DNA from: G963556115 sp963667375
GTDB taxonomy: Bacteria; Planctomycetota; SZUA-567
Direction of reading: 5' to 3'
NCBI GenBank assembly: GCA_963667375.1
Contig: OY763323.1
Span: 3,286,001-3,350,000, forward strand
DNA: 64,000 nt
Below, piece by piece: positions 34,783-44,300 of this stretch; the stretch's first letter is position 1; the number at the start of each line of letters is the position of its first letter. Below the pieces are notes generated by a model, which worked only from the letters and a program-made list of their open reading frames with translations, did not search any database and was not told the origin of the DNA. The position numbers and the translations under genes were made by a program.

Positions 34783-36780
34783 CTATTGCTCTACAATATC
34801 TTCAAGAAAACCATTCAGTTTTCTACTACGAACCGGGTGTTGAAGCTTTTTCAACGCTTTCGCTTCAATCTGTCTTACACGCTCTCTGGTAACATTGAAT
34901 TTACGCCCGACCTCTTCAAGTGTGTAGGTATAATCATCACCTATACCGTACCTGAGTTTGATAATTTCGCGCTCTCTAAAGGTTAACGACTCAAGGACAC
35001 TGTCTATCTTATCTTTCAGCATCTCATAGCTGGCAACATTGACCGGATTATCAACCGTAGTATCCTCAATAAAATCACCGAAGTGGCTGTCATCAGCATC
35101 CCCGGCACCAATAGGCCTGTCCAGAGAAATAGGATGCTTACTGATGCGCATTACCCTTCTGGCTTCGGTTATTGGAATATCCGCCTCTTTAGCGATCTCT
35201 TCAACAGTCGGCTCCCTGCCGATACGCTGCACCAGCAACCTGGTAATACGGCGCAGTTTACTCATAGTCTCAATCATATGAACCGGAATTCTGATTGTAC
35301 GTGCCTGATCCGCAATAGCCCGGGTAATCGCCTGTCTTATCCACCAGGTTGCATAGGTCGAGAATTTGTAACCACGGCGATACTCATACTTCTCCACCGC
35401 TTTCATCAGTCCGGTATTGCCTTCCTGAATCAAATCAATAAAGGACAAGCCGCGATGTCGGTACTTCTTGGCTATCGAGACCACAAGCCTGAGATTACCA
35501 CTTGAGAGGTGCTGCTTCACCTTCTGGTACATTTTATAACGCTTACGGATATGACCGGCTCTGGCGCGGAGTCGCTCCAGCGGCTCCTGGGCTTCAAAAC
35601 GAATTCGATTGAGTTTTTCCTCAGCCATCTCCATTTTTCGCTGCTCAATAACGCTGGCCTTACTCCCTTTTTTAGCGATCGCATCAATCTCACGCTCCAG
35701 ACGGTATGACTCCATCGCCATATCCTCAATACGCTTCTTGACTGGCATAATCCGTTTAGTACGCAGACCCAGCTCCTCCAGCAGCATAGCCGCACGCCGC
35801 TGTCGCAACCTCAATTCAGAATATACCTTGCTATACTCTTTCTTCGAGAGTCCGCCTTTTTCCAGCTTCTGCCAGAGTTCAACACAGATTTCATAGATAG
35901 CTTCAAGTGTTTTTATATGACCGGGCAATCGCGATAGAATATCATTCTTGCCAATTCCCGCAGGATTGGTTGTTCGCATGATTTTATCGAGAGTTTCGCG
36001 GTTTTGGGCGACCTTTTTATTGAGTTCCATTACATAACGGATCGCAATAGGGCTTTCCAGAGTTCTTTTGCGGAATCTCTTACATGACAACTCAATCTGT
36101 TTGGCTAGAGTAACCTCTTCTTCACGCGTCAAAAGTGGAATACTACCCATTTCCGATAGATACATGCGAACCGGATCATGAATATCACCACTGTCACCAT
36201 CGAGATTTACCGCGCCATCATCCTCATCATCCTCAATATCCGGACTTTCATCAGGCAGCAGGTCAACATCATCATCATCTTCAATATCACTGTCATCGTC
36301 ATCCAGCTCCACACCGGCTTTCGCCAGGCGGGATAACACAGCATCAATATCCTTACCGGTCACAACGTCTTCCGGCAGGACTTTATTCAATTCACTGTAG
36401 GTTATTGACGCTCTACCCTTAAAAGCCTCGAGTATTTCTTCAATTACCTCTTCAGTAAGAACGACTGAAGGAGCTTCTGCTTCCGCTTCTTCATCCACTT
36501 TTTCCTCAACAGGTTCCTCATCATCAGGTACAAGCTTGGCTACTTCATCATCGTCTAGATCGTCTTCATCATCTTCATCATCTTCAGCCACAGTATTTAT
36601 ACCTGTTTCAGAGGTCTTTTTAGCGGTTTTCTTCTTTGCTCTGGCCTTCTTTTTTGCCGCTGCTTCAACGGAAGAGGTTGCCTCCGAACTTTTAGCTGCA
36701 GCTTTCTTACTACTCTTTTTGCTGACCGTAGCCGCTTTTTTGGTAGTAGTCTTCTTTTTTGACAACTTTTTGGCACTCAT
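34783..36780 (-). CDS. rpoD: Primary sigma factor (sigma-70, RpoD)
   Basis: The housekeeping sigma factor. Region 1.1 spans about residues 108-160, region 1.2 starts at HDPVRMYLSEMGSIPLLTREEE (about 201), region 2 holds NLRLVVSIAKKYRHRGLSFIDLIQEGNTGLMKAVEKYEYRRGYKFSTYATWWIRQAI, and region 4 ends with TREIIKLRYGIGDDYTYTLEEVGRKFNVTRERVRQIEAKALKKL-type sequence. The first 60 residues are rich in Lys, Ala and Ser (SAKKLSKKKTTTKKAATVSK), followed by acidic runs (EDDEDDEDDLDDDE and DDDDSDIEDDDDVD). The non-conserved region between 1.2 and 2 is also long and charged. It is 665 residues. It follows dnaG, as in the macromolecular synthesis operon. Confidence 0.97.
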   Translation of the reverse strand: MSAKKLSKKKTTTKKAATVSKKSSKKAAAKSSEATSSVEAAAKKKARAKKKTAKKTSETGINTVAEDDEDDEDDLDDDEVAKLVPDDEEPVEEKVDEEAEAEAPSVVLTEEVIEEILEAFKGRASITYSELNKVLPEDVVTGKDIDAVLSRLAKAGVELDDDDSDIEDDDDVDLLPDESPDIEDDEDDGAVNLDGDSGDIHDPVRMYLSEMGSIPLLTREEEVTLAKQIELSCKRFRKRTLESPIAIRYVMELNKKVAQNRETLDKIMRTTNPAGIGKNDILSRLPGHIKTLEAIYEICVELWQKLEKGGLSKKEYSKVYSELRLRQRRAAMLLEELGLRTKRIMPVKKRIEDMAMESYRLEREIDAIAKKGSKASVIEQRKMEMAEEKLNRIRFEAQEPLERLRARAGHIRKRYKMYQKVKQHLSSGNLRLVVSIAKKYRHRGLSFIDLIQEGNTGLMKAVEKYEYRRGYKFSTYATWWIRQAITRAIADQARTIRIPVHMIETMSKLRRITRLLVQRIGREPTVEEIAKEADIPITEARRVMRISKHPISLDRPIGAGDADDSHFGDFIEDTTVDNPVNVASYEMLKDKIDSVLESLTFREREIIKLRYGIGDDYTYTLEEVGRKFNVTRERVRQIEAKALKKLQHPVRSRKLNGFLEDIVEQ

Positions 36781-36928
36781 GCTGTGCGCACTCCTGCTTT
36801 CTATTTATGTACTTATTAGTTATTACACTATATATAATTAAACAAAACAAATGCCGCCGAACGCACAACAAAAACCCAACTACCAACACGCTCTATGTAA
36901 AAACCGCATTCGCGCAAACAATAATTGT
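36781..36928 (-). other. Leader of rpoD
   Basis: About 140 bases between the likely start of transcription and the ATG. No structure or ORF stands out. Confidence 0.4.
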
Positions 36929-36957
36929 AATATAACCTATAAATTACTTATTTACAA
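36929..36957 (-). promoter_or_regulatory. Candidate promoter of rpoD
   Basis: On the minus strand, TTGTAA (36957-36952) and TATATT (36934-36929) are 17 bp apart. Together with the hairpin after dnaG this would make rpoD separately transcribed. Confidence 0.55.
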
Positions 36958-37300
36958 CAATTAAAACCCAGAATCAGACTCGGAATAAAGCTTAATTCTT
37001 TTCAGCAAGTTCCAATTATATACGAAATTATCTTTCCGTCTACCTTTTCTTTAGAAAATTATAATAAATCCTGTGGACAAATTTCTCAATTTTAAAACTT
37101 GAGATCCAGTTAACCGTCTAAAACCATGAATCTCATTATACCCGAATGCCACATATACCCCAGGTTTAAATAAATCACAATTCAGTATAATTTTTATAAC
37201 ATCATGTTGTCTAAGCACTAATATAACTTATAAAAACAACAAATAACACAACTAGCAATTAATATAAGTAAATATCGGCACCGATAAAGTTGCTTTACAA
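36958..37300. other. AT-rich intergenic region between dnaG and rpoD
   Basis: About 340 bases with no ORF. It contains a small palindrome, TATCGG-CA-CCGATA, at 37273-37286. Nothing else is seen. Confidence 0.35.
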
Positions 37301-37343
37301 AAAAATTACAACTAATCACTATCAATTTACAAAATAGTGATTA
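37301..37343 (-). terminator. Probable terminator after dnaG
   Basis: TAATCACTAT (37313-37322) and ATAGTGATTA (37334-37343) form a perfect 10-bp stem with an 11-base loop. On the minus strand the stem is followed by GTTGTAA and then seven T, so the T tract is a little displaced. It lies 108 bp after dnaG. Confidence 0.55.
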
Positions 37344-37450
37344 TATATAAATCATCCAAAAAAATAAATATTACCTGCAAGAAAATAGACTAAATCCGGT
37401 TGGTAATTATGACAGCGCAATTAATACCCTCGTACATCCCCGCGGTTGAT

Positions 37451-39415
37451 TCACTCACCTGCCCCACCGCCAGCCAGCCCCCTTATCTGCTTCTCAAGCT
37501 CGAGTTTCTCAAGCAACAGCTTATCAGCAAGCTCAACATTTCCACTCAACTCCGCCCTGGCATACTCAGCATTTATCTCAGTGCGACGCTCCTTCATTTC
37601 ATCAACACGTATATGCAGCAGCAGATCGTTGAGTTCCGCCGCATTCAGATTATCTTCATTGTACACTGACGCAATTCCGGAGGCTATATTATCAAAATCA
37701 ACAAATTCAAGGAGCAGAGATTTTACCCGTTCATCCGATACCTGCTCAATAAGATGCTCCACCCGCACCTCATTATCTGCCGCCGCAAACCACGCATCAC
37801 GAATGACAACTGCACAGCGGTGCTCAGTTTCTTCATACCATTCATCCGGCGGATATTCATCACAGATACGCAGGCACCAATCCTTCTCTGCAAGCATATA
37901 TTGCAACAGCCGTTTCTCAGCTTTGGCTCTTGCCTGTTTGCGGGCATTTATTATCAGCGGCGCACTCCCAACTTCAGCATTGCGAGGCTTTCCTGAACCG
38001 CGTCTGCCGCCACCACCGGCCAACCTGTACCCGGAGGTATCTCCATACTTTCCCTTACGTTCAGCCGGTACCGGGAGCAGCTCAACATCTATACCGGCTA
38101 CTTCCGCAACTTTACTGCGCATAATATTCCGCCGGATAGCATTCGGACAGCGATTTACCAGTTCCATTACCCGCTCAATGGCCGCAGCCTTCCCGCCGGC
38201 ATCCCTGGAATAATCGGTTTTACCGAGCTCTTCTTCAACGACAAAGGCAAAACTCTCTCTGGCTCCAGTAAGAAATCCACGAAACTTTTCAGCTCCAAAC
38301 TTCGGAAGAAATTCCCCCGCGTCCTTAACCTCAAGGCTGGAAAGCACCCAGAGATTAACATCCTCCTCCATAAACAGTTCTATCGCCCGGCGCGTTGCTT
38401 TCTTGCCGGCATTATCATTATCAAAAAGCGCCACGACTTTGCCATCACTATGAATATAACGTTTCAAAAGGCGTATATGTTCGACAGTAAGGCTGGTGCC
38501 AAGGGTAGCGACGACATTTCTAATACCATACTGATGACACATAATAGTATCTGTATAACCTTCAACAACATATGCCGTCTTCGTAAGACCGATCTCCTTA
38601 GCTGCGAAATTGAGACCAAAAAGCAGACTGCGCTTCATAAAGAGCGGGGTTTCAGAGGTGTTGAGATACTTGCCGCCAGACTCAGGCTTTTCCACCAGAA
38701 CCCTCGCCCCGAACCCTATAGGTTGCTGCTGCAAGTCAAATATCGGAAACACAACCCTGCCGCGAAAGGCATCATATACTCTGCCGGTATCCTCATTTTT
38801 GCGGAATATTCCAGCTTCCAGACCAATCTCTCTAGCCTGATCGACCTTATGCTCACCACTCAACTGCACCACCTTATTGAGATAACCTTTTAGTAAACCA
38901 TCCCAAATATCCGGTGCCCAGCCCAGTCCCCAGGCACTTATAGTCTCTTCCTTGAATCCACGTGACAACAGATAATCCCGTGCCACTCTTCCCTCGGTTG
39001 CATCAGCAAGTGCCGCCCGAAAATACTCAAAAGCCTGCCGACAAGCCCAGAACAAAGCCTGTTTGCGGTCTTTTTTTACCCGCGTTCTCTCAGAGTTGAA
39101 TTCGCTATTTCCTCCCTCATAATCAAGTGTAATACCAGCCTTTGAAGCAAGTTTCTCAACGGCTTCAGGAAATTCACAGCGTTCCATCAGTTCTACAAAC
39201 TTGATCACCCCGCCACCGACACCGCAACCAAAACATTTGAAAATCTGGAGTTGCGGATTCACATTGAATGACGGTGTCTTCTCATTATGGAAAGGACATA
39301 CAGCCAGAAAGCTTGAGCCCGAGCGCTTAAGCTTTACCCCATAGCTTTCTACAACATCAACAATATCGCAGCTATCTTGAACTCTCTGAATTGAGTTTTC
39401 ACTGATTAACGGCAC
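37451..39415 (-). CDS. dnaG: DNA primase DnaG
   Basis: Makes RNA primers for lagging-strand synthesis. The N-terminal zinc domain is CPFHNEKTPSF...FKCFGCGVGG (C40, H43, C61, C64). The TOPRIM domain shows YVVEGYTDTIMCHQYGIRNVVATLGTSLT, with the catalytic Glu, and VALFDNDNAGKKA with the metal-binding Asp pair. The C-terminal helicase-binding part is less conserved, helical and charged. At 654 residues it is slightly longer than usual, partly through a Gly-rich linker (GDTSGYRLAGGGGRRGSGK) near the middle of the C-terminal half. rpsU, often upstream, is not present. Confidence 0.96.
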   Translation of the reverse strand: MPLISENSIQRVQDSCDIVDVVESYGVKLKRSGSSFLAVCPFHNEKTPSFNVNPQLQIFKCFGCGVGGGVIKFVELMERCEFPEAVEKLASKAGITLDYEGGNSEFNSERTRVKKDRKQALFWACRQAFEYFRAALADATEGRVARDYLLSRGFKEETISAWGLGWAPDIWDGLLKGYLNKVVQLSGEHKVDQAREIGLEAGIFRKNEDTGRVYDAFRGRVVFPIFDLQQQPIGFGARVLVEKPESGGKYLNTSETPLFMKRSLLFGLNFAAKEIGLTKTAYVVEGYTDTIMCHQYGIRNVVATLGTSLTVEHIRLLKRYIHSDGKVVALFDNDNAGKKATRRAIELFMEEDVNLWVLSSLEVKDAGEFLPKFGAEKFRGFLTGARESFAFVVEEELGKTDYSRDAGGKAAAIERVMELVNRCPNAIRRNIMRSKVAEVAGIDVELLPVPAERKGKYGDTSGYRLAGGGGRRGSGKPRNAEVGSAPLIINARKQARAKAEKRLLQYMLAEKDWCLRICDEYPPDEWYEETEHRCAVVIRDAWFAAADNEVRVEHLIEQVSDERVKSLLLEFVDFDNIASGIASVYNEDNLNAAELNDLLLHIRVDEMKERRTEINAEYARAELSGNVELADKLLLEKLELEKQIRGLAGGGAGE

Positions 39416-39522
39416 AACACCTCTTCCTGAGAATATAAACTATTATACACTTCACCCGTTTGATCCCGACAGACCATCACTTAACAGGCATTAGATCTAA
39501 ATTATACAATTATCGGAGAAAT

Positions 39523-39553
39523 AAAAAAGAGCCTACTCCAAAGGAGCAGGCTC
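39523..39553 (-). terminator. Terminator after gap
   Basis: GAGCCTACTCC and GGAGCAGGCTC form an 11-bp stem with one non-Watson-Crick position and a 3-base loop, followed by six T on the minus strand. Confidence 0.85.
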
Positions 39554-39585
39554 AAATTCTACACTAAAGACCTGAGTCTTTAATA

Positions 39586-40593
39586 TTAGAGGCTCATAGC
39601 CTTAGCGATCAGGTCAACAACGCGGTTTGAGTAACCCCATTCGTTATCGTACCAGCTGATGATCTTGAGCATGTTCTTGCCCATTACAGATGTGCACTTA
39701 GCGTCAAAGATTGAGCTGTGTGAATTGTGGATAATATCTGAAGAAACGATTGGATCCTCAGTGTACTCCAGGATACCCTTCATTGGACCTTCAGCAGCAG
39801 CCTTGATAGCAGCGTTTACAGCGTCAACTGTAACTTCCTTCTCAGTTGTAACAACAAGGTCTACACAAGAACCAGTGATAACTGGAACACGCATAGCCAT
39901 ACCGTCAAGCTTACCGTTAAGAGCTGGGATAACCTTACCAACAGCAGCAGCAGCACCAGTTGAAGTTGGGATGATGTTAGCAGCAGCAGCACGAGCACGA
40001 CGCAGGTCGCTGTGGATCTGGTCAGCAACATTCTGGTCATTGGTGTAAGCGTGAACAGTTGTCATCAGACCTTCTTTGATACCGAAGCTGTCGTTAAGAA
40101 CCTTAGCAACAGGAGACAGGCAGTTAGTAGTACAAGAAGCATTTGAGATAGTCTTGTCAGAAGCCTTGAGCGCAGCGTCATTAACACCCATTACGATAGT
40201 TGCATCGATAGCATCTTTAGCAGGAACAGTCAGAAGAACCTTCTTACAGCCAGCCTTACCAATGTGACCGCTGATAGTAGCCTGATCGCGGAAGAAACCA
40301 GTAGACTCAACGATAACGTCAAGCTCTACAGCACCCCATTCGATCTCAGCAGGACCACACTTGCCGCCAACGATTTCGATCTTCTTGCCATTAACAACAA
40401 TAGCAGAACCATCAACTGCAACAGTACCATTGAAACGACCCTGAGCACTGTCATACTTTAGAAGGTGTGCAAGAGCCTTAGCGTCAGCCAGGTCGTGAAT
40501 TGCAACAACTTCAAAGTCTTCACGTTCAGCCATAACACGGAATACGAGACGACCGATACGACCAAAACCGTTAATACCAACTTTGATTGCCAT
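39586..40593 (-). CDS. gap: Glyceraldehyde-3-phosphate dehydrogenase
   Basis: The NAD-dependent glycolytic enzyme. The dinucleotide fold starts IKVGINGFGRIGRLVFR, with NAD specificity suggested by the acidic IHDLAD segment. The catalytic Cys is C154 in SNASCTTNCLSP, and the paired His lies in TTVHAYTNDQ. It has 335 residues, normal length. AAGGAG lies 7 bases before the ATG. It is a single-gene unit with its own terminator. Codon use looks constrained (many GCA, GCT, AAG), as expected for a highly expressed gene. Confidence 0.98.
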   Translation of the reverse strand: MAIKVGINGFGRIGRLVFRVMAEREDFEVVAIHDLADAKALAHLLKYDSAQGRFNGTVAVDGSAIVVNGKKIEIVGGKCGPAEIEWGAVELDVIVESTGFFRDQATISGHIGKAGCKKVLLTVPAKDAIDATIVMGVNDAALKASDKTISNASCTTNCLSPVAKVLNDSFGIKEGLMTTVHAYTNDQNVADQIHSDLRRARAAAANIIPTSTGAAAAVGKVIPALNGKLDGMAMRVPVITGSCVDLVVTTEKEVTVDAVNAAIKAAAEGPMKGILEYTEDPIVSSDIIHNSHSSIFDAKCTSVMGKNMLKIISWYDNEWGYSNRVVDLIAKAMSL

Positions 40594-40822
40594 GAATAAA
40601 TCTCCTTAAACATCAATAATAATAAATCAAAACTACAAAAATTGTAACTTTGCAACTTTCTATTAAGGCATAAATCCACAAAAAACACTGATTTTCATGC
40701 TTGTCGCTGGAAAATTATAATGTATTATTCCCGATTGTCAAGAATTTATACCCTCATAAAAGCATTTTAAAATATTTTTTTATCGGTTTGTTTCTACTTA
40801 TTCAGTATATTTTAGCGCTTAA

Positions 40823-42202
40823 TCAAGCGATACCCAGCATATAACCGACGGTATAAAAATAAATAAGCAAACCGCTAATATCTACTATCGAGGTCAGCGC
40901 CGGTGCCGCAATAACCGCCGGATCAAGCTTGAAGCTGCTGACAATTATCGGCAGCACCGCACCGATAAGGGTCGCGGACACGACCTGTATTCCGAGTGCT
41001 ATCGCTATAGCAATACCAATCTGTGGCAGCGTGTAACCATTCGGCAGCACTGAGCCCCCGGATAACAGGACTATTTTAAAGTATGCCAGCACCATCAGAA
41101 TCAGCGAAATCATTACGGAAATCTTCAATTCCTTGATGATCACCCGCCCGATATCCGACACTTTAAGTTCCCCCAGAGCCAGGGCTCTGATCACCAGTGT
41201 TGATGACTGGCTACCGGTATTACCGCCGGTATCTGCCAGCATAGGCATATAAATCGCAAGAATCACCAGTCCGGAAAGCACATCCTCAAAAGAATTCAGC
41301 ACATACCCCGAAACCAGCCCCAGCATTGCCAGGCTGACAATCCAGGTTATGCGCTTCTTGAAGTGCTGCCAGGCAGAGATACCGAAGTATGACTCACCAT
41401 TATCACTGTCTCCAGAGGTAATAGCCATTATACGCTGCATATCCTCGGTCTGCTCTTTAATTATTACTTCAAAGGCATCATCATACGTTATTATTCCGAT
41501 AATTCTTCCAGATTCATCAATTACCGGCATAGAGAGTAGATCATAACGTTCGAGCTTGCGGGCAGCCTGCTCCTGATCCTCAAGGGTGCTTACTGAAATT
41601 ACTTCGGTTTCGGACAACTCCAGTAAGGCTTTCTCAGATCCGGCATTTATCAGCTTTACCAGTCTTACCGAACCGCAAACCCGTTCGAAATCATCATACA
41701 AATAAATATAATGCAGATTGACCGTATCCTCAAAAGAAGCGACCGCTGCTTTGGCGGTCGCCACCGTCGCTGAACGCGAAACCGCAATAAACGATTTGGT
41801 CATTACTGCTCCGGCGGTACCTTCAGGGTACGCCGCCAGTTCAGAAGCATGAGCGGAATCCTGCGCCGGCAGCAGCCCGAGAATTTTATTCCGCCTGGTT
41901 TTACCAAAGCGTTTTATCAGGTCTGCCTGCTCATCCGGCTGCATATAATCAATGATTGCGGCAATCTCCGCATCAGGTGCTATTTTAGCAATCTTCAGCT
42001 GCAGAGAATCACTGAAATAATTAAAAATCCGTGCCGCCTTGTGAGGATTAATCTTCGAAATGACATCATAAATCTCCGCGACCTCCAGCTCTGAAAGCTT
42101 TCTGGCAATATCTGCAGAATGCGCACTTCCGCAAAGTTTGCGGATTTCCGCAGTATTATTCTCATTAATATAGCGCAGGGAATTACTGATATTATTCTTC
42201 AT
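40823..42202 (-). CDS. mgtE: Magnesium transporter MgtE
   Basis: A dimeric Mg2+ channel in the inner membrane. Residues 1-130 form the helical N domain, residues 135-255 two CBS domains (PEGTAGAVMTKSFIAVSR and LERYDLLSMPVIDESGRIIGIITYDDAFEVI), a plug helix follows, and then five membrane helices with the selectivity segment PMLADTGGNTGSQSSTLVIRALALGE. The Asp of the pore ending (AAPALTSIVDISGLLIYF) is present. It has 459 residues, normal length. It lies after the division cluster on the same strand but has its own leader with two hairpins. Confidence 0.95.
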   Translation of the reverse strand: MKNNISNSLRYINENNTAEIRKLCGSAHSADIARKLSELEVAEIYDVISKINPHKAARIFNYFSDSLQLKIAKIAPDAEIAAIIDYMQPDEQADLIKRFGKTRRNKILGLLPAQDSAHASELAAYPEGTAGAVMTKSFIAVSRSATVATAKAAVASFEDTVNLHYIYLYDDFERVCGSVRLVKLINAGSEKALLELSETEVISVSTLEDQEQAARKLERYDLLSMPVIDESGRIIGIITYDDAFEVIIKEQTEDMQRIMAITSGDSDNGESYFGISAWQHFKKRITWIVSLAMLGLVSGYVLNSFEDVLSGLVILAIYMPMLADTGGNTGSQSSTLVIRALALGELKVSDIGRVIIKELKISVMISLILMVLAYFKIVLLSGGSVLPNGYTLPQIGIAIAIALGIQVVSATLIGAVLPIIVSSFKLDPAVIAAPALTSIVDISGLLIYFYTVGYMLGIA

Positions 42203-42218
42203 TACTCACCTCCATAAT

Positions 42219-42268
42219 GCTGTGTTATGACATAGCAGAATACCGGGACTTAGCCGTAACTCCCGGTA
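42219..42268 (-). promoter_or_regulatory. Tandem hairpins in the mgtE leader
   Basis: TACCGGGA and TCCCGGTA (42241-42268) make a perfect 8-bp stem with a 12-base loop, and TGCTATG/CAGCA-type arms (about 42219-42238) make a second, smaller one just before the ribosome binding site GGAGGTGA. No M-box sequence is recognised. Confidence 0.4.
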
Positions 42269-42400
42269 ATATTAACATTATAGAGATTGTAAGGGATTAT
42301 AGCGGATATACAAGTTAAGATACTATTAGCAGCCGCCAGCTTATCAGAAAAACTGTACAGGTATTATTACATATTAAAACTTACAACGAACTGCTGATAC

Positions 42401-43297
42401 TCAGAGATTATACCCTGCCACACTGGTACGGACATCAAAACATACCCTCCGCCCCATACCGCCTTTTTCTTTCCAGTCACGCAAAAGTTTCCCGAGCATT
42501 CTGATCTTCTCGGCAGTATCCGGTTCCCCCGGAATATTTTCGGAACAGGTTCCCCAGAGAATTGATATCTGTGAATCAGTATCTATTACGAGGCGAGGCC
42601 TTGATTTTCCCGGCCGTTTAAGTTTATCAATGAAACTCGGAGCCTCAATATTAATCTTTTTTACTCCAAGCTCCCTACCCAGCTTTGACTGCTCCAGAGC
42701 TGCCAGCGCTTCCAGAGCGCCCCCCACCCCATCACTATGCCAGATCTGACCATTCTCAGGTCGGTGCTCGATATCACCTGTAACCTCCGGCAAGTCGGCA
42801 TACTTCTTTTTAACGCCATCAGCAGGAAGGAGTACTCCATCCGCCGCAACCAGCCAGTAATACCCGTTCTGATGTAGCTGAGCCGCTACAAAACGCGGTA
42901 CAAATTCAATATTTATACGATTGGGATAGACCCTTTTGAGTGAACAGACCTCTTCTACCCATGGACTCGCAGCGTATACATTCTTAACCTCATCAAGGAG
43001 TCCGGGCTTGAGCAGACTCACGCCGTTAAACTTATTGCTCAGGCGTTCAAACTCCCTGAGCGCCTCCGGTGAATACTGACTGTCATTGGAAAGATATATT
43101 GAAGGTCTGATTTTGAAGAGATCACTCTCTATTCCGCGCTGCCAGAGCTTCACTACCCCAAACGCAAATAGAAATACAAGTAGCAGCATCGGCAGTACAG
43201 CTCCAACCGCAGCGAGATAACGCCCGATTCTTCCGCCCACAGCTATCTCTGGTACCTGTGACTTATCCGCTTTAAATTCTATAACTTTATTGGTCAT
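42401..43297 (-). CDS. ftsQ: Cell division protein FtsQ/DivIB
   Basis: A bitopic divisome protein of 298 residues. A short cytoplasmic tail is followed by one membrane helix (about VGAVLPMLLLVFLFAFGVVKLW), then a POTRA domain ending in SPWVEEVCSLKRVYPNRINIEFVPRFVAAQL, and the beta domain with YYWLVAADGVLLP. These parts define the family even though overall similarity is always low. It lies 64 bp after ddl, the usual place, but ftsA and ftsZ do not follow; mgtE does. There is no clear ribosome binding site. Confidence 0.88.
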   Translation of the reverse strand: MTNKVIEFKADKSQVPEIAVGGRIGRYLAAVGAVLPMLLLVFLFAFGVVKLWQRGIESDLFKIRPSIYLSNDSQYSPEALREFERLSNKFNGVSLLKPGLLDEVKNVYAASPWVEEVCSLKRVYPNRINIEFVPRFVAAQLHQNGYYWLVAADGVLLPADGVKKKYADLPEVTGDIEHRPENGQIWHSDGVGGALEALAALEQSKLGRELGVKKINIEAPSFIDKLKRPGKSRPRLVIDTDSQISILWGTCSENIPGEPDTAEKIRMLGKLLRDWKEKGGMGRRVCFDVRTSVAGYNL

Positions 43298-43361
43298 TAT
43301 TAATTATGATCTATTGTATTATTAACAGTCAACACCAGAACCTTCAGGGTACCGCCCCTGA

Positions 43362-44300
43362 TCAGTTCATCCGCAAATATGCCATGTGGAGAATATCCAG
43401 ACAAAGCTCTGCAAAACTAATGCCACTCACACCTGCTGCCTTCGGAACAAGACTGTGTGAAGTAAATCCAGGTATTGTATTGATCTCCAGCGCTACCAGA
43501 TTACCGTTTGAGCCAAGTATATAATCGATTCTGGATAGATCCCGCAGTTTGAAATTCCGGTATATCTCACATGATAGATCCGAACACACCGCCTGAATAT
43601 CCCCGCAAATACTCTCGGGAGGACAGAGATACTTTGTATCTTCAGAATTATACTTCGCATGATAGTCATAAAATTCTTCAGCGGGTCTCATTTCAATAAT
43701 AGGCAGCGCCTTACCGTCAAGCAGACCGACGGTAAACTCAACTCCGCTCACATACTCCTCGATCAGTGCCGCATCCCCGGTCTCAAGAATCTGTTTAACT
43801 CCCAATTCAACCTCTGCCGCGGTTTTTGCAATAACCACTCCTACAGAACTGCCGCCGGAATTTGGTTTTACCACCAGCGGCGGCTTCAAATTAATATTCT
43901 TAAGCTTTCCCGCAAGCGACGAAATATCTGACACACAGACCCAGGGCGCTACCGGTACCGACATCCGCTGCAGCATGATCTTGCAGAGATTCTTATCCAT
44001 ACAGAGCTTGCTCACCTGAGAACTGCTCCCGGTAAACGGAATACGCCGACGCTCCAGCAGATGCTGTATCGTTCCATCTTCTCCGAATTTTCCATGCAGC
44101 GCAAGAAAAGCCAGATCACAATCCAGATTGAGAATCTGCTCTTCACTTCCGTCAACAATAACTTTCCTGACATTTAAGCCTGAAGACTTGAGTGCCTCGT
44201 ATACGGCCTGACCACTCTCCAGTGATATTTCAACCTCTGTTCCGACACCGCCGCAGAGAACAGCCACATTCAGTTTTTTAATCTTCTCTAAATCATTCAT
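43362..44300 (-). CDS. ddl: D-alanine--D-alanine ligase
   Basis: Joins two D-alanines for the peptidoglycan precursor. ATP-grasp features are present: EISLESGQAVYEALKSSG near the N-terminus, LALHGKFGEDGTIQHLLE, PFTGSSSQVSKLCMDKNLCK, VVKPNSGGSSVGV, ALIEEYVSGVEFTVG and the metal site LVALEINTIPGF. The start at 44300 (MNDLEKIKKLNVAVL) overlaps murC by 8 bases; a TTG at 44306 has GAGGTG 7 bases upstream and is an alternative. Length is about 312. murB, often between murC and ddl, is absent. Confidence 0.96.
   Translation of the reverse strand: MNDLEKIKKLNVAVLCGGVGTEVEISLESGQAVYEALKSSGLNVRKVIVDGSEEQILNLDCDLAFLALHGKFGEDGTIQHLLERRRIPFTGSSSQVSKLCMDKNLCKIMLQRMSVPVAPWVCVSDISSLAGKLKNINLKPPLVVKPNSGGSSVGVVIAKTAAEVELGVKQILETGDAALIEEYVSGVEFTVGLLDGKALPIIEMRPAEEFYDYHAKYNSEDTKYLCPPESICGDIQAVCSDLSCEIYRNFKLRDLSRIDYILGSNGNLVALEINTIPGFTSHSLVPKAAGVSGISFAELCLDILHMAYLRMN

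Noticed and set aside
36135..36422. His/Pro-rich plus-strand frame near rpoD
   Set aside because: It arises opposite the acidic repeats of rpoD (GAT and GAC codons read backwards) and has no ribosome binding site.
37446..38213. 255-codon plus-strand frame opposite dnaG
   Set aside because: Ser/Arg/Ala-rich shadow of the primase reading frame, with no ribosome binding site or family pattern.
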